64,000 nucleotides of DNA, from positions 310,001-374,000 of the forward strand of contig CAWETN010000009.1 of NCBI GenBank assembly GCA_963812075.1, given 5' to 3'. Position 1 is the stretch's first letter; each line of letters begins with the position of its first letter. The notes beneath the pieces were generated by a model. The model searched no databases. It was not told the DNA's origin and worked only from the letters and a program-made list of their open reading frames with translations. Positions 34,529-44,419 of the stretch are shown piece by piece. The translations under genes and the position numbers were made by a program. The DNA is from JAMXLO01 sp963812075 (lineage in GTDB: Bacteria > Pseudomonadota > Alphaproteobacteria > Acetobacterales > Acetobacteraceae).

Positions 34529-35089
34529 ATGCAGCTCTTCCACCGCCTGTGCATCGCACTCCTGCTGGCGACGGGCGGTTGCGGCGGACCGGGCAGCGAA
34601 CTTCCGCCGCTGCCGTCCGCGGAGGGCGCCGCCTACCGGCTCGGGCCGGGCGACCAGGTGCGGATCATCACCTTCGGCGAGGAGAACCTGACCGGCGAGT
34701 TCCGGGTCAACGACGGCGGCAGCATCGCGCTGCCGCTGATCGGCGCCGTGCCCGCGGCCGGCCTGACCTCGAGCGGGCTGGAATCGGCGGTGGCGGCGGC
34801 GCTGCGACGGGGCAACCTGGTGCACAAGCCCTCGGTCGCGGTGGAGATCATCGCCTACCGGCCGATCTATGTGCTGGGTGAGGTGAACAAGCCCGGGCAG
34901 TACGCCTACCAGCCCGGCATGACGGTGGTGACGGCGGTCGCGGTGGCCGGCGGCTTCACCTACCGCGCCGTCGACGGCTATGCTGCCGTGGTTCGTTCAG
35001 TCGAGGGCAAGGCCGTTGAGGGCAAAGCCAGCCGGCAGGCCTTCGTCCAGCCAGGCGACGTCGTCACCGTCTTCGAGCGCCGGTTCTGA
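34529..35089 (+). CDS. Polysaccharide export outer-membrane lipoprotein, Wza-like
   Basis: A 186-residue lipoprotein: LCIALLLATGGCGG is a signal peptide with lipobox. YRLGPGDQVRIITFGEENLTGEFRVNDGG is the Poly_export domain, and YVLGEVNKPGQYAYQPGMTVVTAVAVAGG is the SLBB domain. It is shorter than E. coli Wza, which has more SLBB domains and a transmembrane helix, so it is a reduced Wza/BexD-type subunit. It faces away from the HtrA-like gene across 248 bases, an interval with no strong promoter match that I can see. Confidence 0.85.
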   Translation: MQLFHRLCIALLLATGGCGGPGSELPPLPSAEGAAYRLGPGDQVRIITFGEENLTGEFRVNDGGSIALPLIGAVPAAGLTSSGLESAVAAALRRGNLVHKPSVAVEIIAYRPIYVLGEVNKPGQYAYQPGMTVVTAVAVAGGFTYRAVDGYAAVVRSVEGKAVEGKASRQAFVQPGDVVTVFERRF

Positions 35090-35891
35090 GCGCCGGCGCA
35101 TTGCCGCGCTGCTGGCGGTCGCGCTGACGGTCGCCGCCGGCGCGGACACGCCGGCGCCAGGACCGCTGCGCATCATCGGCGGCCAGGCTGCGGGCTGCAT
35201 CGCCGGCGCGGTGCGCCTGCCCGACGCGGGCACCGGCTTCCAGACCATCCACCTGTCGCACAGTTCCTTCTGGGGCGCGCCCTCGACGATCGCCCGGCTC
35301 GAGACGCTGGGCGAGCGGGTGCACGCGGCGGGACTGGGCGACCTCTACGTGGAGGACATCTCGCGCCCGCGCGGGGGTCCGATGCCGGGTGGGCACCTCA
35401 GCCATCAGCTTGGGCTCGATGCGGATGTCGGGCTGGACGTGACGCCGAAGCGCGGGCTCGCCCCGGCGGAGCGGGAGACGGTCGAGCTGCCCAGCATGGT
35501 GCGCCCGGATCGGCGCGGCACCGCGCCGGCGCGCTGGACGCAGGACCAGGTCACCCTGCTGCGCACCGCTGCCGCTCTGCCGGAGGTGGACCGCATCCTG
35601 GTCAACCCGGCCATCAAGCGGCAGCTCTGCGAGGAGGTGCGCGGCGACCGCGCCTGGCTGCGGCTGATACGGCCGTGGTACGGCCACGCGGCGCACATGC
35701 ACATCAGGTTCCGCTGTCCGGCGGATCAGCGCGAATGCGTCCAGGCCCCCCCACCGCCGGCGGGCGACGGCTGCGACGCCACGCTGCAATGGTGGTTCGA
35801 TCAGCTCGACGCGCCGCCCGCCAAACCCGGACCGCCGCGCAAGCCGCCGCCGCTGCCGGCGGCCTGCAGGGAGGTCATGGCAGCACCCTGA
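34980..35891 (+). CDS. mepA: Penicillin-insensitive murein endopeptidase
   Basis: The peptidase domain covers the last 240 residues. FQTIHLSHSSFWGAPSTI, GGHLSHQLGLDADVGL (His and Asp zinc ligands), PAIKRQLCEE and WYGHAAHMHIRFRCP are MepA hallmarks. It cuts D-Ala-meso-diaminopimelate cross-links in the periplasm. The true start is unclear: a signal-like stretch (ERRRIAALLAVALTVAAGADT) begins at about residue 38 with no ATG, GTG or TTG nearby in frame, so I list the nearest ATG, which is deep inside the Wza-like gene (overlap of 110 bases). Confidence 0.8.
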   Translation: MLPWFVQSRARPLRAKPAGRPSSSQATSSPSSSAGSERRRIAALLAVALTVAAGADTPAPGPLRIIGGQAAGCIAGAVRLPDAGTGFQTIHLSHSSFWGAPSTIARLETLGERVHAAGLGDLYVEDISRPRGGPMPGGHLSHQLGLDADVGLDVTPKRGLAPAERETVELPSMVRPDRRGTAPARWTQDQVTLLRTAAALPEVDRILVNPAIKRQLCEEVRGDRAWLRLIRPWYGHAAHMHIRFRCPADQRECVQAPPPPAGDGCDATLQWWFDQLDAPPAKPGPPRKPPPLPAACREVMAAP

Positions 35892-35922
35892 TCACGGTCC
35901 GCCGATAAGCCGGTCGGGTTGA

Positions 35923-37272
35923 TCAGCTCGCAGCGCTGCCGGCCAGCCGGCGCATGGTGCGTGCGAACGCGGCTGCGATCGAGCGCTGCGCACGATGCTG
36001 GCCGTCACGCACGACCCAGGCGCCGCCCACCATCACATCGCGCACCGGCGTGCTGTTGCCGCAGAACAGCCAGGCATCCAGCAGGCCGACACCACTGCGG
36101 CCCACCAGGGCAGGGTGTCCGGTATCCAGCACCACGAGGTCGGCGAGCCGTCCCGGCGCGAGCGAGCCGGCCTTGCGGCCGAGCGCCTGCGCGCCACCCG
36201 ACAGCGCCTCCTGGCAGAGCCGCAGCGCGACCGACGCGCCCGTATGTGCGGCAGGCGCCGTCCGGGTGCGGCTGGTGAGCCGGCGAACGTAGTCGAGCCA
36301 GCGCAGCTCCTCGACCGGGCTGGTGGAGACGTTGGAATCGCTGCCGATGCCGAACCGCCCGCCGTCCGCGCGGTACTCGCGCAGCGGGAAGATGCCGTCG
36401 CCGAGATTCGCCTCGGTGGTCTGGCACAGGCCGGCGACCGCGCCGCTGGCCGCCAGCCGCCGCCGCTCCTTGTCGTCCATGTGAGTTGCATGTACCAGGC
36501 ACCAGCGGCAATCTACCGGCGCATGGTCGAGCAGCCAGGCGACTGGGCGCGCCCCGCTCCACGCCAGGCAGTCGGCGACCTCCTTCTCCTGCTCGGCCAC
36601 GTGGATATGGATCGGCCGGCTTCCGGCAATGTCGCAGACAGCGGCAAGCTCGGCCGGCGTGACGGCACGCAGCGAATGCGGCGCGATGCCGATGGCGGCG
36701 TCCGACGCCATGGTCGCGCACAGCGCGGCATAGTCGTCGAGCGACAGCACGAAGCGCCGCTGCGCTGCGGTGGACGGCGCGCCGCCAAACTGCGCGTGGC
36801 GATACAGCACCGGCAGCAGGGTCAGGCCGATGCCGACCTGCTGCGCCGCGGCCACGATGCGGCGTGCGAGTTCCGCCGGGTCGGCATAGCTGGCGCCGTC
36901 GGGGGCGTTGTGGAGGTAGTGGAACTCGGCCACCGACGTGTAGCCGTGCAGCAGGCATTCGACGTAGAGCTGGGCAGCGATCGCCTCGACGTCATCCGGC
37001 GTGAGCACCGACAGGAAGCGGTACATCACCTCGCGCCAGCTCCAGAAGGTGTCGCCCTCGGGTCCCGCTTTCTCGGCCAGGCCCGCCATGGCGCGCTGGA
37101 AGGCGTGCGAATGCACGTTGGGCATGCCCGGCACGACGATCCCCGCCAGGCGTTCGGCGCGCTCGACGGACCGCGGTGTGACCTCGACGATGCGGCCGTC
37201 GGCATCGACATCGATCAGGACGCGCTGTTCGACGCGATCCTGCACGAGAGCGAGATCAGCCAGGTAGCGCAT
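35923..37272 (-). CDS. hutF: Formimidoylglutamate deiminase
   Basis: A 449-residue amidohydrolase that turns N-formimino-L-glutamate into N-formylglutamate plus ammonia in the five-step histidine degradation route. Zinc ligands are seen in PNVHSHAFQRAMAG, IHIHVAEQEKEV, LVHATHMD and GSDSNVS. TFWSWREVMYRF and TTEANLGDGIFPLREY are specific to HutF. The ATG at 37272 follows GGAAGG; an in-frame ATG at 37299 is possible. No other hut gene is near, so it may be a stand-alone gene here. Confidence 0.9.
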   Translation of the reverse strand: MRYLADLALVQDRVEQRVLIDVDADGRIVEVTPRSVERAERLAGIVVPGMPNVHSHAFQRAMAGLAEKAGPEGDTFWSWREVMYRFLSVLTPDDVEAIAAQLYVECLLHGYTSVAEFHYLHNAPDGASYADPAELARRIVAAAQQVGIGLTLLPVLYRHAQFGGAPSTAAQRRFVLSLDDYAALCATMASDAAIGIAPHSLRAVTPAELAAVCDIAGSRPIHIHVAEQEKEVADCLAWSGARPVAWLLDHAPVDCRWCLVHATHMDDKERRRLAASGAVAGLCQTTEANLGDGIFPLREYRADGGRFGIGSDSNVSTSPVEELRWLDYVRRLTSRTRTAPAAHTGASVALRLCQEALSGGAQALGRKAGSLAPGRLADLVVLDTGHPALVGRSGVGLLDAWLFCGNSTPVRDVMVGGAWVVRDGQHRAQRSIAAAFARTMRRLAGSAAS

Positions 37273-37410
37273 GCAGTTCCTTCCGCCGCGATCGCTCACG
37301 CGGGTTGTCAGGCGCCGGGTTGACCGATAACGCTATAGCACACTGGCTTGTGTCCGGTCTCAGCCAGACCGCCGCAAGACCTCGACAAAGCAACACCGTT
37401 GGAGGAACGC

Positions 37411-39027
37411 ATGACTGACGCAGCCGGCGATTTCGATGCCGTCGTGATCGGCGCGGGGTTTTCCGGGCTCTACATGCTGAAGTCGCTGCGCGACTCGCTG
37501 GGCCTGAAGGTGCGCGTCTTCGAGGCGGGCGACAGCGTCGGCGGTACGTGGTACTGGAACCGCTATCCCGGTGCCCGCTGCGATTCCGATGCGCATATCT
37601 ACTGCTTCACCTGGGACAAGCAGCTGCTGCAGGACTGGCAGTGGTCCGAGCGCTATCCCGGACAGGCCGAGATCCTGCGCTACCTCGAGCATGTGGCGCA
37701 GCGCCACGACCTCAAGCGCGACATCGCATTCGGCACGCGGGTGACCAGCGGTGCATTCGACGAACAGCGCAATCTGTGGGTGGTTCACACCGACAAGGGC
37801 GACGAGGTCACGGCACGCTTCCTGATCGCCGCGGTGGGCACGCTGTCGGCGACCAACATGCCGCAATTCGAAGGGCTCGAGCGGTTCAAGGGCCGCTGGT
37901 ATCACACCAGCCGTTTCCCGCACGCCGGCGTCGACTTCACCGGCAAGCGCGTCGGCGTGGTGGGCACCGGCGCCACCGCGGTGCAGGCGATCCCGGAGAT
38001 CGCGCAGCAGGCCAAGCACCTCACGGTGTTCCAGCGCACCGCCAACTACTGCGTCCCGGCGCGCAACGGCAAGGTGGATCCTGAGGTCACTGCGGCCCGC
38101 AAGGCGGACTACGACGGTATCGTCAGACGCATCCGCGAATCGCCGTTCGGCCAGGAGCATTACTTCATCGAGAAGTCGGTGCTGGAGACCACGCCGGAGG
38201 AGCGCGAGCGCGAGTTCGACCGGATGTGGGACGCCGGTGGTTTCGGGTTCTGGATCGCCAACTACCAGGACATGTTCTTCGACCAGCAGGCGAACGACAT
38301 CTGCGCCGACTACCTGAAGCGCAAGATCCGCAGCACGGTGAAGGATCCGGCCGTGGCGGAGAGGCTGATACCCAAGGGCTACGCCTACGGTACGAAGCGC
38401 CAGCCGCTCGACACGAACTACTTCGAGACCTTCAACAAGGACAGCGTGCTGCTGGTCGATGCGGCGACCGATGGCGCCATCGAGGCGATCACCGAGACCG
38501 GCATCCGCGCCGGTGGCAAGGAGTACACGCTCGACATCATCGTGTTTGCCACCGGCTTCGATGCGATGACCGGACCGCTGACCGCGCTGAACCTGCAGGG
38601 CCGCGGCGGCGGTACGCTGACCGAGGAATGGGCGCACGGGCCGCGCACCTATCTCGGCGTTGCGATGGCCGGCTTTCCCAACCTGTTCACCATCACCGGG
38701 CCGCAGAGTCCGTCGGTGCTGTCGAACATGCCGGTCTCCATCGAGCAGCACGTGGAGTGGATCACCGACTGCATCGACACGATGCGGCGGGAGGGTCGGA
38801 CCACCATCGAGGCGACGCCGCAGGCGCAGGACGAGTGGGTGGCGCATGTGGCCGAGGCGGCGGCGGGAACCCTGATGACCGGCACCAATTCGTGGTACAT
38901 GGGCGCCAACATCCCGGGCAAGCCGCGGGTGTTCCTGCCGTATCTCGGGGAAGAAGGTGTCGGTGGCTATCGTCGGAAGTGCGACGAGGTCGCAGCGGAC
39001 GGCTATGCGGGATTTGCGCTGACGTAG
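37411..39027 (+). CDS. Flavin monooxygenase, Baeyer-Villiger type
   Basis: A 538-residue FAD/NADPH enzyme, ATG with GGAGGA upstream. FAD loop VVIGAGFSGLY (about 12-21), the BVMO mark GGTWYWNRYPGARCD (54-68), NADPH loop GVVGTGATAVQ (192-202). The typical BVMO fingerprint F-x-G-x3-H-x3-W-P is here F159-K-G-R-W-Y-H165-T-S-R-F169-P, so the Trp is Phe. By family it inserts oxygen next to a ketone to give an ester or lactone. A hydrolase gene follows 24 bases on. Substrate unknown. Confidence 0.85.
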   Translation: MTDAAGDFDAVVIGAGFSGLYMLKSLRDSLGLKVRVFEAGDSVGGTWYWNRYPGARCDSDAHIYCFTWDKQLLQDWQWSERYPGQAEILRYLEHVAQRHDLKRDIAFGTRVTSGAFDEQRNLWVVHTDKGDEVTARFLIAAVGTLSATNMPQFEGLERFKGRWYHTSRFPHAGVDFTGKRVGVVGTGATAVQAIPEIAQQAKHLTVFQRTANYCVPARNGKVDPEVTAARKADYDGIVRRIRESPFGQEHYFIEKSVLETTPEEREREFDRMWDAGGFGFWIANYQDMFFDQQANDICADYLKRKIRSTVKDPAVAERLIPKGYAYGTKRQPLDTNYFETFNKDSVLLVDAATDGAIEAITETGIRAGGKEYTLDIIVFATGFDAMTGPLTALNLQGRGGGTLTEEWAHGPRTYLGVAMAGFPNLFTITGPQSPSVLSNMPVSIEQHVEWITDCIDTMRREGRTTIEATPQAQDEWVAHVAEAAAGTLMTGTNSWYMGANIPGKPRVFLPYLGEEGVGGYRRKCDEVAADGYAGFALT

Positions 39028-39051
39028 CGGCACCGAGCGACCGAGGTCACG

Positions 39052-40104
39052 ATGATCCAGAACGACCACTACTCGCAAGACGTGCACGGTCCGTACGAGC
39101 TGCACGACATCGGCACGTTCGGCCTGGAAGACGGCGACACGATCCGCAACTGCACGCTGGCCTACGCCACGTACGGCAGCCTCAACGCCGCGAAGGACAA
39201 TGCCATCCTGGTACCGACGTGGTACTCGGGAACCCACAAGATCATCGAGCAGGTCTATATCGGTCCGGGCCGGGCGCTGGATCCGGACCGTTACTTCATC
39301 GTTGTGGTCAACCAGATCGGCAACGGCCTGTCGTCATCGCCGCACAACACGCCGTCGCCGGCCGGCATGGCGCATTTCCCGCACGTCCGCATCGCCGACG
39401 ACGTGCGGGCACAACGCGTGCTGATCGAGGAGAAATGGGGTCTGGAGACGCTTGCCCTGGTGGTCGGCGGCTCGATGGGAGCACAGCAGACCTATGAGTG
39501 GGCGGTGCGCTATCCCGACATGGTGAAGCGCGCCGCGCCGATCGCCGGCACCGCGCGCAACACCGCGCACGACTTCCTGTTCGGCGAGACACTGGTCGAG
39601 GCGATCACCTCCGATCCGGGTTTCAACAAGGGCTTCTACGCGTCGCCGGCCGACGTTCGCGAAGGCCTGCTGCGCCACGCGAAGCTGTGGGCGGTGATGG
39701 GCTGGAGCACCGAATTCTTCCGGCTGGAGCGGCACAAGGCGCTGGGCTTCTCGTCGATGGATGACTTCATCGTCAATTTCATGTTCGGCTATTTCTCCGT
39801 CATGGACCCGAACGACCTGCTGTGCATGGCGTGGAAGTGGCAGCGCGGCGACGTCAGCCGGCCGTTTGGCGGCGACCTGCGGGCGGCGCTGCGCCGGATC
39901 ACCGCGAAGACCTTCGTGATGCCGATGTCGTCCGACATGTTCTTTCCGCCGGCGGACTGCCAGGCCGAGTGGCGGCTCATCCCCGACGCCGAGTTCCGGC
40001 CGATCAGGACGGCAGACGGGCATCTCGCGCTGTTCGGCGCCGATGCCGATGCGATCGGCCAGCTCGACGCGCATCTGCGCGAGCTGCTCTCAGCCGAGAT
40101 CTGA
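39052..40104 (+). CDS. Alpha/beta hydrolase related to homoserine O-acetyltransferase (MetX family)
   Basis: A 350-residue protein. The nucleophile elbow is VVGGSMGAQQTYEW (Ser about 144); MSSDMFFPPADCQ supplies the catalytic Asp and ADGHLALFG the His. It belongs to the MetX-like branch, but lacks the specific acyltransferase motif pattern I would expect for true homoserine acylation, and it is cotranscribed with a Baeyer-Villiger enzyme. A role in opening the ester or lactone made by that enzyme is the simplest reading, and is an inference. Confidence 0.75.
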   Translation: MIQNDHYSQDVHGPYELHDIGTFGLEDGDTIRNCTLAYATYGSLNAAKDNAILVPTWYSGTHKIIEQVYIGPGRALDPDRYFIVVVNQIGNGLSSSPHNTPSPAGMAHFPHVRIADDVRAQRVLIEEKWGLETLALVVGGSMGAQQTYEWAVRYPDMVKRAAPIAGTARNTAHDFLFGETLVEAITSDPGFNKGFYASPADVREGLLRHAKLWAVMGWSTEFFRLERHKALGFSSMDDFIVNFMFGYFSVMDPNDLLCMAWKWQRGDVSRPFGGDLRAALRRITAKTFVMPMSSDMFFPPADCQAEWRLIPDAEFRPIRTADGHLALFGADADAIGQLDAHLRELLSAEI

Positions 40105-40113
40105 TGCGCCGCG

Positions 40114-42287
40114 TCAGGCAGCGGCCGCCTTCGCCTCGCGCCGGCGCGCGTGCAGGATGAATTCGGTGTAGCCGTTCGGCTGCGCACGCCCTCGAACACC
40201 AGATCGCAGGCCGCCTTGAAGGCCGGACCGTCGAAGCCCGGCGCCATCGGCCTGTAGGCGGGATCGCCGGCGTTCTGCCGGTCGACCACCTGCGCCATGC
40301 GCCGCAGCGTCTCCAGCACCTGCTGCGCGGCTGACGACGCCGTGATGCAGCCAGTTGGCGATGTGCTGGCTGGAGATGCGCAGCGTCGCGCGGTCCTCCA
40401 TCAGGCCGACGTCGTGGATGTCGGGCACCTTCGAGCAGCCGACGCCCTGGTCGATCCAGCGCACCACGTAGCCGAGGATGCCCTGGCAGTTGTTGTCGAG
40501 TTCCTGGCGCGATCTCGTCGGGCGACCAGTTCGGCCGGTCGGCGAGCGGGATCGTCAGCAGGTCGGCAAGCGTCGCGCGCTCGCGCGCCGGCCAGTTCCT
40601 CCTGCGCTCCGCCACGTCGACCTGGTGGTAGTGCAGCGCGTGCAGCGTCGCGGCGGTGGGCGAGGGCACCCAGGCGGTGTTCGCGCCGGCCTTCGGATGG
40701 CCGATCTTCTGCGCGAGCATGTCCGCCATCCGGTCCGGCGCCGCCCACATGCCCTTGCCGATCTGCGCCCGCCCGCGCAGCCCGCAGGCAGGCCGATATC
40801 GACGTTGCTGCTCCTCGTAGCCTTGATCCACGCGGTGTTGCATGTCGCCCTTGCGGATCATCGGACCGGCCTCCATCGAGGTGTGGATCTCGTCGCCGGT
40901 GCGGTCGAGGAAGCCGGTGTTGATGAACACGACGCGCTCCTGCGCGGCGTGGATGCAGGCCTTGAGGTTGACGCGAGGTGCGGCGCTCCTCGTCCATGAT
41001 GCCCATCTTGACCGTGTTGCGCGGCAGGCCGAGCAGGTCCTCGACGCGCGCGAACAGCGTGTCGGCGAAGGCCACCTCGTCCGGCCCGTGCATCTTCGGC
41101 TTGACGATGTAGATCGAGCCGGTGCGGCTGTTGCGCAGCTTGCCGCCGCTTCAGGTCGTGCATCGCGATCAGCGATGGTGACGACGGCGTCGAGCAGGCC
41201 TTCGGGCATCTGCGCGCCCGCGGCATCGAGGACCGCGTCGGTGTACATGTGATGGCCGACATTGCGCACCAGCATGCAGGCTGCGGCCGGGCAGCGACAG
41301 CGTGCCGCCGTCCGGCGCGGTGTAGCTCGCGATCGGCGTTCAGCCGGCGGGTGATCGTCCGGCCGCCCTTGTCGAAGGTCGTCGGCAAGGTCGCCCTTCA
41401 TCAGCCCGAGCCAGTTGCGGTAGCCGCGCACCTTGTCCTCGGCGTCGACCGCGGCGACGAAGTCCTCGCAGTCCAGGATGGTGGTGATCGCCGACTCCAG
41501 CACCACGTCGGCGATGCCCGCGGTCGTCCTGCCGGCCGATCGGCCGCGCCGCGGTCGATGACGATCTCGACGTGCAGGCCGTTATGCTTCAGCAGCACCG
41601 AAGACGGCGCATCGGCGGCGCCGCGATAGCCGACGAACTGTTCGGGCCGTGCCAGGCCGGTGCGTGCGTTGTCCTTCAGCGTCACGGTCAGCCGACCGTC
41701 GTCGATGACATAGCCGGTCGCGTCGCGATGGCTGCCGATCGCCAGCGGCGCCGCCTGGTCCAGCACCTCGCGGGCCTTGGCGATCACGCGGGCGCCGCGC
41801 ACTGCGTTGTAGCCGGGACCGCGCCTGGCGCCGCCATCCTCGGGGATGGCGTCGGTGCCGTACAGCGCATCGTACAGGCTGCCCCAGCGGGCGTTGGCGG
41901 CGTTCAGCGCGTAGCGGGCGTTGGTCACCGGCACGACCAGCTGCGGACCGGCGATGCGGGCGATCTCGGCATCGACGTTCTCGGTGGCGACCGAGAAGTC
42001 CGCAGGCTCCGGCTCCAGGTAGCCGATCCCGCGCAGGAACGCGGCGTAGTCGTCCGCTGCTCGACGGGCTTGCCGCGCTGCGCGAGGTGCCATGCATCGA
42101 TCTGCCGCTGCATCGCATCGCGCTTGCCGAGCAGCGCCCGGTTGCGCGGTGCGAGGTCGTGCACCAGCGTGGCGAAGTCCTGCCAGAACCGTTCCGGCAG
42201 CAGGCCGGTGCCGGGAATCGCTTCGGCGTTGACGAAATCGTACAGCTCGCGCGCGATACGCAGGCCGCCAACGGTCACGAAATCCAT
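40114..42287 (-). CDS. glcB: Malate synthase G
   Basis: About 720 residues, as usual for the G form. It condenses glyoxylate with acetyl-CoA to malate. Typical stretches are NWLGLMKGDL, NVGHHMYTDAVLD, KMHGPDEVAFADTLFARVEDLLGLP, MGIMDEERRTSVNLKACI, FINTGFLDRTGDEIHTSM, GPMIRKGDM and GVGCSKVPDIHDVGLMEDR. At least ten phase changes break it (near 42058, 41530, 41390, 41345, 41285, 41175, 41155, 40980, 40790, 40605, 40508, 40335, 40190), but every conserved block is present, which argues for sequence errors. It ends convergently, ten bases from the hydrolase gene. Confidence 0.85.
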
Positions 42288-42383
42288 TCCCGAGCACTCC
42301 ACAGGTTCGACTCCAAAGCAGCACGCAGCGCCGTCAGGCGCCGTCTGCTTCTTGTCGTTTCCTCCCGTGGTGACGTCGCGGTG

Positions 42384-43094
42384 TCAGCGACGCTTTCGCC
42401 AGTGCTCGAACGCGGCCTTGGTTGCCTCGTTCGGCGGATAGGTGCCGGGCAGCGCGGCTCCGTCGGCGACCCGCTGCAACAGGAACTCCTCCAGTTCCTC
42501 CTGCTCGGCAGCGTCCCGTGCCACCTCGTCGGCCAACGCGGCCGGGATCACGGCGATGCCATCGCGGTCGCCCACGATGATGTCGCCCGGATACACCGCG
42601 ACGCCGCCACAGCCGATCGGCACGTTGCTCTCCACCGCGTGATGCTGCGCCAGGTTCAGAGGCGCGCTGGGACCGGCGCAGAAGACCGGAAATTGTGTCA
42701 TTTCTGCGATGGGACCGGCATCCCGGATGCCGCCGTCGCCCACCAGACCGGCCACGCCCCGCCGCAGCAGGCGCGCCACCAGGATCTGGCCGGCGCAGGC
42801 CGCGCGCGTGTCGCCGCGGCAGTCGATCACCAGCACGTGCCCTGCCGGAGTGATTTCGATCGCCCTGCGCTGCGGATGTTCTGGGTTACCCAGGGCGGCA
42901 ACGCTGTCGAGGTCCTCGCGCGCGGGGATGTTGCGCAAGGTGAAGGCCGGACCGACCAGATTGCCGCCGTACTGCCCGAGCGGCCGCACGCCCTGCATGA
43001 ACGCGTTGCGCAGCCCGCGCTTGAACAGCTGCGTGGTCAGCGTCGCGGTGGACACGCCCCGGAGGCTGTCGATCGTTTCGGGAGAGGGTCCCAT
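42384..43094 (-). CDS. RraA-like protein / 4-hydroxy-4-methyl-2-oxoglutarate aldolase family
   Basis: A complete 236-residue protein. The conserved core AGLVGDGGIRDAGPIAEM and PGDIIVGDRDGIAVIPAALADEV matches the RraA fold, whose aldolase members use the Arg and Asp in GD-x-D-G. Two roles are known: aldol cleavage in aromatic acid breakdown, and inhibition of RNase E in enterobacteria. At 236 residues it is longer than RraA, so aldolase is favoured. Confidence 0.8.
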   Translation of the reverse strand: MGPSPETIDSLRGVSTATLTTQLFKRGLRNAFMQGVRPLGQYGGNLVGPAFTLRNIPAREDLDSVAALGNPEHPQRRAIEITPAGHVLVIDCRGDTRAACAGQILVARLLRRGVAGLVGDGGIRDAGPIAEMTQFPVFCAGPSAPLNLAQHHAVESNVPIGCGGVAVYPGDIIVGDRDGIAVIPAALADEVARDAAEQEELEEFLLQRVADGAALPGTYPPNEATKAAFEHWRKRR

Positions 43095-43137
43095 ACAGCC
43101 AAACTGCCGCAGCCACGTCCGTGGATCAATCCTAAGG

Positions 43138-43151
43138 ATGATTCAGGTCAA
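43138..43151 (-). promoter_or_regulatory. Possible weak FNR-type box between RraA-like and transporter genes
   Basis: The minus strand reads TTGACCTGAATCAT, two departures from TTGAT-N4-ATCAA. It lies between divergent genes 44 bases from one start and 71 from the other. It is a weaker match than the two boxes at 15047 and 56335, so this is a suggestion only. Confidence 0.3.
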
Positions 43152-43221
43152 TGCGCATTGCCTTGTTCGTGGCGCTCCTGTACCGGGCGCCACGCACCGG
43201 CATGCCAAGGGAGAAACGACC

Positions 43222-44413
43222 ATGCTGAGGACAATCCTGGAACGCCGGACGCTGCTTGGCGGTCTGGCGGCTCTTGCCGCGACCCCCGCGATGCGCGCGC
43301 GGGCAGCGACGGCGCCCGACGCTGCCGTCCGCTCCTGTGGCGCTCAACGTGATCGACGTGGCCGGCCAGTTCCAGCTCACGCAGGGCGCGATGGAGGCGT
43401 TCGCCAAGGCCAATCCCAAGCTGGTGTCGAAGATCGCCTTCTCGCAGGCACCTGCGCCGGAGCTGCCGGGCAAGCTGAAGGCGCAGCAGGCGGCGGGGCG
43501 CGTCGATATCGACCTGGTGCTGACCGGCACCGACGGGCTGTCGGCGGGCATCGACCAGAAACTGTGGGTGCCGCTGGTGACCGACTACGGCGCGGTGCTG
43601 CCGAAGCTGCCGGACATCTACCTGCCGGGTGCCTGAAGATGCAGGCGCTGGCCGAGGACCAGGCGGTGTGCGTGGTGTTCTGTCCGGGCGGGCCGATCAT
43701 CGAGTACATGCCGGACGCGGTGAAGACGCCGCCGAAGACCGCGCAGGAGCTGCTGGACTGGGCGAAGGCGCATCCCAAGCGCTTCCTGTATGCGCGCCCG
43801 GCCAATTCCGGCCCGGGGCGCACGTTCCTGCAGGGCCTGCCCTACATCCTGGGCGACAAGGACCCGATGGATCCGAAGGACGGCTGGGACAAGACCTGGG
43901 CGTATCTGGTCGAGCTCGGCAAGACGATCGAGTACTACCCGACCGGCACCGGGCGCCACGATGAAGGAGCTGGGCGAGGGCTCGCGCGACATCATCGCCT
44001 CGCATCTCGGCTGGGACCTCAACCCGCGCATCCTCGGCGTGGTGCCGAAGGAGGCGGAGATCGGCACGCTGGCCGGCTTCCACTGGGTCACCGACGCGCA
44101 GTACTGGGCGATCCCCAAGGGCGTGTCGGACGACAAGCTCGCGGTGCTGCTGGAGATGACCAGCTACATGCTGAGCAAGCCGGCGCAGGCGATGACCTAC
44201 GACAAGGGCTACTTCTATCCCGGTCCGGCGGTGAAGGACGTGCCGCTGTCGATGGCGCCGAAGGAGAGCCAGGAGGCGGTCGGCAGCGTGAAGCGCGACT
44301 TCATCGACAAGCTGATCGCCGAGGTGCCGTCCGAGGTGCCGCTGCCGGCCGACAAGCTGGTCTATGCCTTCCAGCGCTGGGACCAGCAGGTCGGCGCGCG
44401 GGTCGGCAAGTAG
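43222..44413 (+). CDS. ABC transporter periplasmic solute-binding protein (family 1 extracellular)
   Basis: About 395 residues. A twin-arginine-like or Sec signal (ILERRTLLGGLAALAATPAM) is followed by a binding domain with VALNVIDVAGQFQLTQGAMEAF, PTLKLQALAEDQAVCVVF-like sequence, and a C-terminal part (GTLAGFHWVTDAQYWAIPKG). Phase changes occur near 43335, 43630 (this one loses a base) and 43955. It heads a complete operon (binding protein, ATPase, two permeases). The order and the ATPase type suggest polyamines, iron or phosphonates, but the ligand is not shown. Confidence 0.75.
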
Positions 44414-44419
44414 CGTCGC

